A stretch of DNA of 64,000 nt from DASWOJ01 sp964250755. GTDB taxonomy: Bacteria > Pseudomonadota > Alphaproteobacteria > Acetobacterales > Acetobacteraceae. Each line of letters begins with the position of its first letter. Position 1 is the first letter of the stretch. Below, one piece after another: positions 16,848 through 26,684 of the stretch. A program made the position numbers and the translations under genes. The notes below the pieces were generated by a model. The model searched no databases. It worked only from the letters and a program-made list of their open reading frames with translations, and was not told the origin of the DNA. The stretch is taken from positions 5,011 through 69,010 of the forward strand of contig CAXUHB010000020.1 of assembly GCA_964250755.1 (NCBI GenBank), written 5' to 3'.

Positions 16848-17987
16848 CTAAGCCGCGTGGGCCGGCTGGAATTGCGGATGCACGACCTGGCCGCCGCGGG
16901 TCAGCATGACGCCCTGGATGATGTCGTCCGTCTCGGGCAAGGCGGGCTTGCCGGCTGCCTTGTCCCAGAACGCCACCAGGAACGTCAGCAGGTTGCGGGC
17001 ATAAAGCGTGCTGGCGGCCACCGGGATGCGGCTGGGCCAGTTGCGGTAGCCCAGGACCTTCACGCCGTTGGCGGTCACGGCCATCTCGCCGGGCACGGTG
17101 GCGGCGCAGTTGCCGCCGGCCTCCGCAGCCAGGTCCACAACCACGCTGCCGCTGCGCATGGCGTCCACCATCGGCTGGGTGATGATGACGGGCGCCTTTC
17201 GGCCCATCACCAGCGCGGTGCAGATCACCATGTCGTTCTTGGCGACGGTGGTGGCCATCAGCTCCGCCTGCTTCTGGCGGAAGGCGTCGGTCATCTCCTT
17301 GGCGTAGGCGCCGGTCTGCGCTGCGGTCTCCGCATCCTCGACGCCCACGTAGGTGGCGCCCAGGGACTTGATCTCCTCCTTGGCGGCCGGGCGCACGTCG
17401 GTGGCGGACACGATGGCGCCCAGGCGGCGGGCGGTGGCGATGGCTTGCAGCCCGGCCACGCCCGCGCCCACCACGAACACGCGCGCCGGCGGCACGGTGC
17501 CTGCGGCGGTCATCATCATCGGGAAGCCGCGGTCGAACGCGCCGGCCCCCTCGATCACCGCGCGGTAGCCGGCCAGGTTGGCCTGGCTGCTGAGCACGTC
17601 CATGCCCTGCGCCCGGGTGGTGCGCGGCAGCAGCTCCATGGCGGCGGCGTCTATGCCGGCGGCGGCGAGGGCCGGGACGATGCCGGGGTTGGCGAAGGCG
17701 TTGCTGATGCACACCAGCAGCGCCCCGCGCGGGATATGGCCCAGCACGTCCCCTGCCGGCACCTGCACCGCGAACACGATGTCCGCCCCGGCCAGCGCCG
17801 CCCCGGCGTCCCCGGCGATCTCCGCGCCGGCCGCCTGGAAGTCGGCGTCGGACAGGGAGCTTGCGGCGCCCGCCCCGGACTCGATTGCAACGGTCAGGCC
17901 CATGCCGACCAGCTTCTTCACCGTGTCGGGCGAGGCCGCCACACGGGTTTCCATGGCCGCCCGTTCCTTGAGCACCGCGAGGCGCAT
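16848..17987 (-). CDS. pntAA: NAD(P) transhydrogenase subunit alpha part 1
   Basis: A 379-residue soluble NAD(H)-binding domain I, related to alanine dehydrogenase. It opens with MRLAVLKERAAMETRVAASP, has the nucleotide-binding VFVVGAGVAGLQAIATARRLGA and the mobile-loop region around MVICTALVMGRKAP. It hands hydride to the beta subunit's NADP. The ATG at 17987 gives the family N-terminus; a longer open frame upstream adds 20 unrelated residues. It is the first gene of the pnt operon; the operon promoter is expected in 17988-18117. Confidence 0.93.
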   Translation of the reverse strand: MRLAVLKERAAMETRVAASPDTVKKLVGMGLTVAIESGAGAASSLSDADFQAAGAEIAGDAGAALAGADIVFAVQVPAGDVLGHIPRGALLVCISNAFANPGIVPALAAAGIDAAAMELLPRTTRAQGMDVLSSQANLAGYRAVIEGAGAFDRGFPMMMTAAGTVPPARVFVVGAGVAGLQAIATARRLGAIVSATDVRPAAKEEIKSLGATYVGVEDAETAAQTGAYAKEMTDAFRQKQAELMATTVAKNDMVICTALVMGRKAPVIITQPMVDAMRSGSVVVDLAAEAGGNCAATVPGEMAVTANGVKVLGYRNWPSRIPVAASTLYARNLLTFLVAFWDKAAGKPALPETDDIIQGVMLTRGGQVVHPQFQPAHAA

Positions 17988-18117
17988 ACGTTCCCATCCC
18001 CTGCCGCTTCGGGCGGCAAGATGCGCTGACGGGATGCGGGGGCGCAAGTGGGGGCGGGCCGAGGCGTGGACGGACAGCCCTGCGGCGGGCCTCGCCGCGG
18101 CGGCAGCGAGGACCCCC

Positions 18118-19068
18118 TTATCCCATCCCTCTCCCTAGGGAGGGAGATGGGAGCGTCTCCTTCACGTCCAGCCACGCCGTCACGACCATGTGGGGCAGCG
18201 TCAGGGCGGCGATGACGCGGAACATCGGGGCGAGCACGTCGGCCGCCGTGTCCCGGGCCAGCCAGGCCAGGGCGCCGAGGCCCAGGGCGCAGGCGGCGGC
18301 GGCGGGGACCATCGTGAGCGCCAGCCATCCCGCGGCGGCGCGGGGCGGGCCGCCCCGCCAGGCGGCCAGGCGCAGCACATGGCGGATGGCGTGGCCGGCG
18401 CCGAAGTAGATGCCGAAGGCCAGCAGCGGCGGCAGCAGGGCGAAGCCTGCGGCCATCGCCAGGCGCTCGGCCACGCCGCGGCGCTCGCGCCAGGCAACCA
18501 GCGCCACCCAGGCGAAGGCGGCGGCCCAGGGGGGCAGGAGCCAGGCCGAGGCCGCCAGCGCGTCCGCCATGGCCGGCGCGGGCACGCCGGCCAGCGCCGC
18601 CAGCACGGGGGCGGCATCCGCCGGGTGCAGCGCCATCGGCAGCAGCACGGGTAGCGCGCCGTAGGCGGGGACGGAGACCCAGGGGGGCAAGCGGGCCGGG
18701 GCCAGGCCGTCCTCCACGTCGCCCAGGCCGAAATGCAGCACGGATGCCGCCAGGAAGCCGGCCAGGGTCGCAGCCGGGGCAGCGGCCCAGGCCAGCAGCA
18801 CCAGGCCGGCCAGCGCCAGGTAGCCCGCGCCGAAGGGCGCCCACCACCAGCGCCCCAGCCGGGGGCGCAGCACGGGCCGGGCGACCAGGTGGTCGAACGC
18901 CCCGTGCGGGAAGCCCACCAGCACCACCCCCGTGAGCAGCACGCCCAACTGGGCCGCCGGGCCGAACGGCACGCCGGCCAGCGCGGCGGCGCAGAAGCCG
19001 GCCATCACGGCGGCGGTCCAGCCGGATTGGACCCGCAGCGCCCTGGCCAGGCCGGGATGCGCGGCCAC
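18118..19068 (-). CDS. blh: Brp/Blh-family beta-carotene 15,15'-dioxygenase
   Basis: A 316-residue polytopic membrane enzyme that cleaves beta-carotene symmetrically into two retinal molecules. The iron-ligating histidines of the family are visible in FPHGAFDHL, SVLHFGLGD, YFGAGHAIRHVLRL and TLPHMVVTAWLD. GTG at 19068 lies four bases after the crtY stop, so the two genes form a unit. The last residues are encoded by a REP-like palindrome, so the C-terminus is probably a recent extension. Retinal could feed a rhodopsin, but no rhodopsin gene is in the window. Confidence 0.9.
   Translation of the reverse strand: MAAHPGLARALRVQSGWTAAVMAGFCAAALAGVPFGPAAQLGVLLTGVVLVGFPHGAFDHLVARPVLRPRLGRWWWAPFGAGYLALAGLVLLAWAAAPAATLAGFLAASVLHFGLGDVEDGLAPARLPPWVSVPAYGALPVLLPMALHPADAAPVLAALAGVPAPAMADALAASAWLLPPWAAAFAWVALVAWRERRGVAERLAMAAGFALLPPLLAFGIYFGAGHAIRHVLRLAAWRGGPPRAAAGWLALTMVPAAAACALGLGALAWLARDTAADVLAPMFRVIAALTLPHMVVTAWLDVKETLPSPSLGRGMG
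18121..18152. repeat. Palindrome overlapping the 3' end of blh
   Basis: TCCCATCCCTCTCCCTAGGG followed by AGGGAGATGGGA forms a nearly perfect inverted repeat. It resembles the REP-like family but has CCTAGG in its centre. Its bases encode the last residues and stop region of blh, and it may also end the transcript. Confidence 0.6.
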
Positions 19069-19072
19069 CTGC

Positions 19073-20254
19073 CTAGCCCGCCGCCGCGGGGCGGGGCGGG
19101 GCGATGCCGCCCGCGGCCAGGCGCAGGGCCGCGCCGGTGGTGGGCAGGAAGGGGATCGCCGCCGCCACCGCTGCCAGGTCCAGCGGCCCGGCGGCGTCGT
19201 TCATGAAGCGCACCAGCGCCGCCGGGGGGCAGCGGGCGAACAGGGTCGTGAAGACGTGCGGCGCCAGGTCGGGCCGGCGCTCCAGCAGGTGCAGCAGCAC
19301 CCGGTCCATCATGCGTATCGCGCCGGGGCGCGGCCGGGCCGGGCTGGGAATGCGCCCGGCGTCCAGGTCGGCCACGATGGCGTCGCAGCGCGCCTGGATG
19401 GCGGTGAAGGCGTAGCCGGTGCTGGGCCGCGTGGCGCCGCCCGCGGTGCCCAGCGGCAGCAGCCGCCGGCCGGCGCGGGGCTGGAACCGGGGGTCCATCG
19501 GCAGGGCACCCTCTTCCTCATACAGCACCTCGCAGCGGTCCACGCCGTAGCGGGCCGCCATGTAAGCGCGCAGGGCGGCGCGGTGGTCCGGCGGCTGGAA
19601 GCCGGCAGGGCTGAACCAGGTGTCCTCGATCAGCGCCTGGGTGGGGCTGGTGGGCAGGACGTAGGTGAAGTGCGCGGCCCCGGCGGCCCCGCCCGGCGAG
19701 GGGCAGCGGAAGTCCATCAGCGTCGCCACGCCGGGGTCGAAGACGGGGCGGTCCGTCCGCACCTCCTGCCCCAGGAAGCCCTGCGTCAGCCCGTGCCGGC
19801 CGATGCCCGGCGGGGGCCGCGTGTCGAAGGCGAAGCCGGCGCGCACCGCCCCGTCCGGCAGGCGGATCGTCGCCGCGTCCTCCCCGTCCTGGGCGTCGGC
19901 GTGGACGCCCTGCCGCAGCTCGATGTGCGGCGCGGCGCGGATGCGGCTGAGCGCGACGCGGTAGAGGGCGTCGGCGGCGATGCTCTCGTAGCGCAGGCCC
20001 GGGACCGACAGCACGGCGCTGCGCGCGTCCGAGGCGACGGCCCAGCGGTCCCAGGAGCCTGTCACAGCCGCCGCAAAGGGATGCGGGCGCAAGGTCCAGC
20101 CAGACCAGGTGCGGTCCCGCCGGTAGTGCGTCCGCGGCTCCACCACCAGCACGCGTAATCCGGCGAAGCGCGGCGCGGCCAGGCGGACGGCCAGGCTCAG
20201 CCCAGCCAAGCCTGCGCCCAGGATGGCGATGTCGTAGTCGGGCCGGGCGGTCAT
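19073..20254 (-). CDS. crtY: Lycopene beta-cyclase
   Basis: A 393-residue flavoprotein of the CrtY type that closes both ends of lycopene to beta-carotene. It shows the N-terminal dinucleotide fold IAILGAGLAGLSLAVRLA, the CrtY-specific EPRTHYRRDRTWSGW, an MDFRCPSP strand, ALIEDTWFS and the TRPSTGYAFTAI block. It sits directly upstream of blh, so the pair makes retinal from lycopene; crtE, crtB and crtI must lie elsewhere. The ATG at 20254 fits the family start. It is divergent from the CheB-type gene across about 250 bases. Confidence 0.93.
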   Translation of the reverse strand: MTARPDYDIAILGAGLAGLSLAVRLAAPRFAGLRVLVVEPRTHYRRDRTWSGWTLRPHPFAAAVTGSWDRWAVASDARSAVLSVPGLRYESIAADALYRVALSRIRAAPHIELRQGVHADAQDGEDAATIRLPDGAVRAGFAFDTRPPPGIGRHGLTQGFLGQEVRTDRPVFDPGVATLMDFRCPSPGGAAGAAHFTYVLPTSPTQALIEDTWFSPAGFQPPDHRAALRAYMAARYGVDRCEVLYEEEGALPMDPRFQPRAGRRLLPLGTAGGATRPSTGYAFTAIQARCDAIVADLDAGRIPSPARPRPGAIRMMDRVLLHLLERRPDLAPHVFTTLFARCPPAALVRFMNDAAGPLDLAAVAAAIPFLPTTGAALRLAAGGIAPPRPAAAG

Positions 20255-20500
20255 GCGCGTGCGGCGCCAGGCGCGGCATCGGCGCGGGATGGGCCGGGTT
20301 CGGCGGGCGCGGGACGCAGCTGCGCCATCGTGCGCTCCATTCGGGACATGGCCAGGGACGTTGCGGGTTCGGGCGGCATCGCCCTTCACCGGGGGCGGAA
20401 CGGCGTCCAGGGCGACGAAAGCAGCCCTGCCGCGCCGGTGCAAGTCCGCGGCATGAGGACGCCGCCCCGACGCAACCATTCGGCGCTGCGCCGTTATGGG

Positions 20501-21538
20501 ATGATGGGACAAGGCCCGGCCATCGTCGTGATCGGTGCGTCCGCGGGCGGCGTGGCCGCCATACGCACGCTGTCCGCCGCGTTGCCGCCGCAGTTCGGCG
20601 CCGCCGTGTTCGTCGTGCTGCACATCGGCGCGCACCGGAGCGAGCTGCCGTGGCTGCTGAACCAGACAGGGCCGCTGCCGGCGTGCCATCCCGGGGACGG
20701 CGACCCGATCCAGGCCGGGCACATCTACGTGGCGCCGCCCGATCACCATATGCTGGTCGAGCCGGGATGCGTCCGCCTGACCCGGGGGCCGCGCGAGAAC
20801 TGGGCGCGCCCCGCCGTGGACCCGCTGTTCCGCAGCGCGGCGCACGCCTATGGCCCCGGCGTGACCGGCATCATCCTGACCGGAGGGCTGAACGACGGGA
20901 CGGCCGGCCTGTTCGAGGTCAAGCGGCACGGCGGCACGACGGTCGTGCAGGATCCGGACGAGGCCGCGGACCCGAGCATGCCGCGCAGCGCCCTGAAGCA
21001 CGTCGCGGTTGACCATTGCCTGCCGCTGGCCGGCATCGCGGCGCTGCTGTCATCGCTGATCCCAGCGGTGGTCCCGCTGGTCGCCGGCAGGGGGAGCGCC
21101 GGTGCTCCGGCGGACAGCGTGCGTCCGGTGGCGCCGGGAAAGCGGAGGGGGAGGATGACAGCGGAATACAAGCTTGACGATCCCGTCGCGGTGACCTGCC
21201 CAGACTGCGGCGGCGCGCTGCTCCGCACCGAGCTTGGGACGTTGACGCAGTTCCGCTGCCACATCGGCCACGTTTACACCGCGGAGGTGATGGTCGCCGC
21301 GCAGTTTGCCGCGCTGGAATGGGACCTGGAAGCCGCGATGCGCTCCTTGAGCGAGCGGGGGGAGCTGTGCCGGCAGATGGCGGACAAGGCGGGAACCGCG
21401 GGTGACACCGACATGGCGGCCCAATGGGCGGCGGCGATGCGCGAGGCCAAGGACCGGACGGGCGTGATGCGGGAGCTGCTCGGGCGGGCGTGGATGCACC
21501 CCGGCGACATCGAACCCCTGGCGCCGTCAGGTGGGTGA
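20501..21538 (+). CDS. CheB-type protein-glutamate methylesterase without receiver, with C-terminal zinc-ribbon-like module
   Basis: A 345-residue cytosolic protein. The first 190 residues are a CheB methylesterase domain: active-site Ser in VIGASAGGVAAI, His in VLHIGAHRSELP and Asp in ILTGGLNDGTAGL. There is no N-terminal receiver domain. The C-terminal part has the motif TCPDCGG, then FRCHIGHVYTAE, a Cys/His set suggestive of a zinc ribbon, followed by a helical tail. Stand-alone proteins of this layout are common in alphaproteobacteria, often near CheB-CheR-kinase fusions, and one lies only 1.1 kb away. Start chosen at the first of two ATGs just before the GASAGG strand. Confidence 0.82.
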   Translation: MMGQGPAIVVIGASAGGVAAIRTLSAALPPQFGAAVFVVLHIGAHRSELPWLLNQTGPLPACHPGDGDPIQAGHIYVAPPDHHMLVEPGCVRLTRGPRENWARPAVDPLFRSAAHAYGPGVTGIILTGGLNDGTAGLFEVKRHGGTTVVQDPDEAADPSMPRSALKHVAVDHCLPLAGIAALLSSLIPAVVPLVAGRGSAGAPADSVRPVAPGKRRGRMTAEYKLDDPVAVTCPDCGGALLRTELGTLTQFRCHIGHVYTAEVMVAAQFAALEWDLEAAMRSLSERGELCRQMADKAGTAGDTDMAAQWAAAMREAKDRTGVMRELLGRAWMHPGDIEPLAPSGG

Positions 21539-21539
21539 C

Positions 21540-21632
21540 GTTGGATGTGTGATGTTGGGGGCGTGTGACGTTAGAGGCGTGTGGCGTGAGGCGGATTGAC
21601 ACCACCGGGTGGGTGACACCACCGGGCGGGTG
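21540..21632. repeat. Short tandem repeats between convergent signalling genes
   Basis: Two adjacent 17-base units of TGACACCACCGGGYGGG at 21597-21630. Just before them are imperfect units of about 14-16 bases built on GTGACGTT and GGCGTGTG (21540-21590). The block lies between the stop codons of the CheB-type gene and the minus-strand response regulator. No hairpin strong enough to call a terminator was found. Confidence 0.6.
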
Positions 21633-21682
21633 GACCAGGCAGCGCCAGGTTAGCGGCGCTAGATAAGGCGGCGTCAGGCGGG

Positions 21683-22081
21683 TTATGCCAGCGCAGGCCT
21701 GGCGTCCTCCGGCATGCCGCACAGCAGCCGCATCTGCGCTTCCAGGTCGCCGCGCGTGAACGGCTTGGTCAGGCGGGGCTGTTGGCGGTAGGCGGCCGGC
21801 AGCGCCCAGTCGCCGTAGCCGCTTGCCAGCGCGAACGGGACGCCGCGGCTCCGCAACCTGTCGGCGACGGGATAGACGTGGCCGCCCCGGATGTTCACGT
21901 CCAGGATCGCCGCGTCCAGCGCCTCGGCGCCTGCCAGGTGCAGGGCGGCCGCCAGCTTGCCGACCGGCCCCACCACGGTGCAGCCCAACTCCTGCAGCAC
22001 CTCCTCGATCAGCACGGCGATCAGCATGTCGTCCTCGACCACCAGGACGCGGCGGCCCGCCAGGCTGATGGGTGCTGTCAT
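21683..22081 (-). CDS. Single-domain response regulator
   Basis: A 132-residue stand-alone receiver domain: acidic cluster VVEDDMLI, phospho-acceptor Asp in AAILDVNIRGG, a switch residue in LASGYGD and the conserved Lys in LTKPFTRGDL. It has no output domain. Small receivers of this type accompany HWE kinases and act as phosphate sinks or partners of anti-sigma switches. Its ATG overlaps the stop of the composite kinase gene (ATGA), so it should be that kinase's partner. Confidence 0.9.
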   Translation of the reverse strand: MTAPISLAGRRVLVVEDDMLIAVLIEEVLQELGCTVVGPVGKLAAALHLAGAEALDAAILDVNIRGGHVYPVADRLRSRGVPFALASGYGDWALPAAYRQQPRLTKPFTRGDLEAQMRLLCGMPEDARPALA

Positions 22082-25000
22082 GGAGCCTCCCCGACGCTGG
22101 CTGCAAGCTGCACACGGCCGACCTCGCCGGTCAACGGGATAACGACGGTGCAGCGCAGGCCGCTGGGCAGGAAGTCCCGCGTCACCTCGGCATCAAACTC
22201 ATGCGCCAGGCTGCGCTCGATCAAGGTGGTGCCGAACCCGCGGCGCGTGGGCGGCAGCACCGCCGGGCCGCCGGTCTCCGTCCAGGCGAGCGTCAGCGTC
22301 TGGACACCCTCCTGAACGCCTTCGCCCTCCTGGATGCTTCCTTTGCCGCCCGCGTCGTCCGCGATGTCCCACCTGACCGCGAGCCGTCCGGTGTCGGCCG
22401 AAAGCGCGCCGTACTTGGCGGCGTTGCTGGCGAGCTCGTGCAGGGCCATCGCCACGGCCAGCCCGGCCTTGGGCGTGAGCGCCACGTCCTGGCCCGTGAC
22501 GGAGACGTTGCCGGCGCTGCGGTCATAGGGCGCCAGCTCGGTCTGCAGGATCGCGCGCAACGACACCTCGCCCACCCCGGACTGCGTCAGCAGGCTGTGC
22601 GCCTTGGCGATGGCCTGGACCCGCCCGCCGACCTCGTCGGCGAACGCCTCCGGCGTCGCGGTGGTCTTCAAGGTCTGGGAGATCACGGCGGACACGATGG
22701 CCAGGATGTTCTTCACCCGGTGGTCGAGTTCGCCGAGCAGCAGGGCCGCCTTCTCCTCGGCCGCCTTGCGGGCGCCGATGTCCGTCGCCACGACCGACAC
22801 GCCAACGAGGCGCCCGTCGCCTTCCCGGACCGGCGAGACCGTCACGGCGACCTCGATCGGCTGGCCCGTCGCGCTGGTGCCCGCGCACTCGAACGATGGA
22901 AGGTGGCTTCCGGCCCGCAGCATCGCCAGCATCGCCGGCCAGTCCCAGGGCAGGGCGTCCCGCAGCAGCGCCGGCATGGGCTGGCCGATCGCGGCGCTGG
23001 CGGGAGCGCCGAGCAGGCGCTCCGCACCCTCGTTCCAACTCGTGACCAAGCCGTCGAGGTCGTGGCCGATGATCGCGTCCTGCGAGGACTCGACGATCGC
23101 GGCCAGCTTCGAGCGGGCCTGCTCGTGGGTCTTGCGCTCGGAGATGTCCACGAACGTCACGACGGCACCGTCAATGACGTTGTTCAGGTCCCGGTAGGGG
23201 CGGACCTGCATCAGGTAGCTCGCGCCGCCCTCGGCGACGGCCACCTCGCGCTCCGTGGGGACCAGGGTGCGCAGCACCCGCTGCACGTCCTGCTCCAGCC
23301 CGTCCCGCGTCAGGCGGGTCACGATGTCGCTGATTGGCCGGCCCTCGTCGCCCTCGCGCACGTTGAAAATGTCGAGCAGCCGCGGCGTGAAGCGCCGGAT
23401 GCGCAGCTCGCGGTCCAGGAACAGGGTCGCGATGGAGGTGCTGTCGAACAGGTTCACGAGGTCGCTGTTGGACCGCACCAGGCTGTCGTTGCGGTTGTTC
23501 AACTCGGCGTTGATCGTCTGCAGCTCCTCGTTGAGGGACTGCAGCTCCTCCTTGGACGTCTCCAGCTCCTCGTTCGCCGACTGCAGCTCCTCGTTGACCG
23601 ACAGGTACTCTTCGTTGGAGGACTGCAGCTCCTCGTTGGCCGCCTCCAATTCTTCCGACACGTCGCGGAGGCGCTCCTTGGTGCCCACGAGGTCCTGCCG
23701 CCCCTGGGCGGCTGCATCGCCGGCCTCCCGCTGTCCCAGGGAAGCCGCAGTCCCCGGCGCAGGAGCGGACGGCCTGGCTTCCTGGAACGCCACGAGGAGC
23801 AGGCCGCCCTCCCCGGCGGCGGATAGCGGCTCGACGATCAGGTTAAGAGTCTCGTAGCCGCCGCCTGCCTCGATGCGGAGCGCCTCATGGATGACGCGCT
23901 CGCCCGTGGCGGCCGCTTCCTTGAGCGCGGCGCGCCGGGAACCGCAGGTCGGTGTGCAGCAGAGCGAACAGGTTGAGGCTTGCGACGCCGGACGCCGGCT
24001 CCAGGAACTTTGCGGTCTGCCCGGAGAACCGCAGGATGTCGTGCTGCCGGTCCACGACCAGGAAGGCCGGCGCGTAGCGGGCAATGGCGCGGGCCGCCCG
24101 CCTGTCCGTGTCATCGGCGCCGGGCCGCATGGCCCGCTTGACCGGAAGCGCCTCGTCGGGCGTGCGGGACAGCGGAAGGGCCGGAAAGCTCGCCGCCACG
24201 TCCCTGCGGGCATAGATGCGGTGCCGCTTGTCCAGCGGCGCGAACAGGTGGGCCTGCGACGCGACGCTCTCGGACGGCCCCAGGAACAGGTGCCGGCCCG
24301 GCCGCAGGGCGTAGTGGAAGGTGGTGATGACCCGCTGCTGCAGCTGCGGCTCGAAGTAGATCAGCAGGTTGCGGCAGCACACGAGGTCTATGCGCGAGAA
24401 CGGCGGATCCTTGACCAGGTCATGGGTCGAGAACAGGCACATCTCCCGGATGTCCTTGGCCACGCGGTAGCTGCCGTCCTCTTTGAGGAAATTGCGCTCC
24501 AGCCGCTCGTCCGACATGTCCGAGGCAACGGCACCAGGGTAAAGCCCGGCCCGCGCGACGGCGATGGCGCGGTCGTCCACGTCGGTCGCGAAGACCTGCA
24601 CCAGGCGCCGGCTTTCGAACCGCAGCAGGGCCTCTTTGAGCAGGATCGCGACCGAATACGCCTCCTCGCCCGTGGCGCAGCCGGCGACCCAGACCCGGAT
24701 GGGGTCGGAGCTGCGCGGGTCAGCCAGCAGTTCCGGGATCACCTTGGCTTCCAGCGCCGCGAACGCATCCGGGTCGCGGAAGAACCGCGTCACGCTGATG
24801 AGCAGCTCGCGGAATAGCAGCTCCGCCTCGTGCGGCAGCACGCGCAGCTGCTGGATGTAGGCGGGCACCTCGTCCAGTTGCAGGACATGCATCCGGCGCT
24901 GGATGCGGCGCATCAGCGTTCCCGTCTTGTAGTCGCTGAAGTCGCGCCCGAGCCTGCTGTGCAGCACGGCGCAGATCGTGGCCAGGTGGCTCGGCAGATC

Positions 25001-25630
25001 CTGGCGCAGGCCGTCCGGCCCCTTGTGGGGATCGGAAATCGCCCGGTGGTGGCGGTAGTCCAGCAGGGCCTGCGGCATGTCGCCAACCGCGAGGACGTGG
25101 TCCACGAAGCCGCCGGACACGGCGCTCTGCGGCATGCCCTGCTTGGCGTGATGGTCGAACTCGGCCTGGCTGAGCGTCAGGCCGCCATGCTCCTTGATGG
25201 CCGCGATCCCAAGCGCGCCGTCGCTGCCGAACCCGGACAGGATGATGGCGACGGCATCCTCGCCCTGGTCGTCTGCGAGCGAGGCCAGGAAGGTGTTGAC
25301 CGACGTGCGGCGGGCGGCAGGCGGCGCCGGGCTGGCGATGCGGAGCAGGCCACCGGCGATCGTCAGGATGGCGTCGGGCGGGATGACATAGACCTGGTCC
25401 GGGCCGACCGGCATCCCGTCCGCGGCCACGCGAACCGGCATCCCGGTGAAGCCGGCAATGATCGCGGCTAGGGAGCTTTCGTAGTTGGGGTCCAGGTGCT
25501 GGACGATGACGAAGGCCATGCCGATGCCAGCCGGCATGCGCGAGAAGAACTCCTTCAGGGCGTCTATGCCGCCTGCGGAGGCGCCGATGCCGACGATCAG
25601 ACGGGTGCGCTCCGGGGCGCCGTGCGCCAT
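22078..25630 (-). pseudogene. Composite CheB-CheR-PAS-HWE histidine kinase, one-base frameshift
   Basis: With one base corrected this encodes about 1183 residues. Order: CheB methylesterase (GIGASAGGIDALKEFF; SGFGSDGALG), CheR methyltransferase (VTRFFRDPDAF; VWVAGCATGEEAYS), a PAS-like segment, a heptad-rich coil of repeated NEELQS units (about residues 640-715), two further PAS domains and an HWE/HisKA_2 kinase with LLGELDHRVKNILAI (phospho-His near 968) and ALHELASNAAKYG. The frame breaks at about 23935-23945, in the PAS-like segment. There the upstream frame runs into unrelated sequence, while the next frame continues with RAALKEAAATGERVIHEAL. A single extra base explains it: either a sequencing error or a true inactivation that would leave a CheB-CheR half. 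The start ATG at 25630 follows GAGGGG. Confidence 0.85.
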
Positions 25631-26684
25631 TGACCCCTCAGCTTCGGCCTGCCCGCCCCCGGCATCGGAAACGTCCGCGTAACACCCCATGCCGCTGGCC
25701 AGGTCGGGTTCACTGGGCGGGGTGGGATCAACCGTCAAAGCGCACCATGAGCCCCCACGTCGTCCTTGGCACGCAAGTCCATGCGGCGGCATATCCCAGC
25801 GCCGAGAAGAGATGCCTACCTCCCGACGCCGAATTTGCTCAAGTTAAATAGAAATGGACTGGAGACAGCAACCGTTAGATCGACTTTGGCTGTCAGGCGG
25901 CGTGGCAGAGCGCGCAGGTGATGCCGTTTTGGAGGGCTGGCCGGAGTTTCCGCACGTCGGCTGCGCCTCGCGACGTGACGAAGCCCTGTTCGCGCCAGAC
26001 TTCGCGCCAGACTTCGCATCGGACGGCAAGGGTGTCGGAGAAGGTTGGGCGCTGCCTGCGACACCAGGCGCTTGCCCTTCGTGCGGGGCCGCCCGTTCGT
26101 GCCGGGCAGGCGTGGCGGCGCTCGATGGTGTCGTCGATCTCCAGCACGGCCGGGCCGGACGGAGCGAAGGCGGCGACCAGCAGGCCGAGCAGCAGGCGCG
26201 ATGCGGCCTGCGGGCACCAGGCTGCACGGTTCAGCACGCGGCGATAGTTCACGAACCGCCGCGCGCGCGAGGCCCGTGATGCGCAGGATGTTCGTCACCG
26301 TGCGCTGGCTCGGCGCCAGGATGGCCCAGGTCAGCACACCTCGGCGCGACGCCGACCGCGTTGAGGGAACGAGGGCGCGAAGGTTGGGATGACCGAGGCG
26401 AAGCGGGATGGCAGGCGGGGCGTGGCGGCCTCATTTTGGCGGGGACACGCCAGCAACGCGCCAAGCCGCTCCGCCATCCAGCCCCCGTCAGCCCACCCAG
26501 GATTGGCCGAAGTCGAGCTTCGGTTCCAGGTTGTGTTGGGCGCTTGAGCGATGGGCTTCGGACTCGGGCTGCGGGTGCGGCGCCGGTGCTTGCCGCCAGT
26601 CGATTCGATGGTTGACGGCAACGATCCGTCCTGGTTATTCTGCCAGCGTGACTATCACGAAAAACACAATCCCGGGGAAGTGCC
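25631..26684. other. Gene-poor region with a transposase relic
   Basis: About one kilobase between the composite kinase and the S-layer-like gene. Apart from the transposase relic at 25893-26420, nothing recognisable was found. The last part (26630-26684) should hold the promoter of the large gene, whose ATG is preceded by GGGGAAG at a good distance. Confidence 0.6.
25893..26420 (-). pseudogene. Internally deleted DDE transposase relic
   Basis: The minus strand carries an N-terminal part, in two or three frames, with SRFASVIPTFAPSFPQR, LAPSQRTVTNILRITGLAR, NYRRVLNRAAWCPQAASRLL and the first acidic block VLEIDDTIERR. These resemble insertion-sequence transposases whose catalytic region starts LDDTIERR. 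The text then jumps to PTFSDTL and to KLRPALQNGITCALCHAA, which looks like the C-terminal end of the same protein class. Most of the catalytic core is missing. No terminal repeats or target duplication were identified. Family placement (DDE_5-like) is from memory of the motif pattern. Confidence 0.6.
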
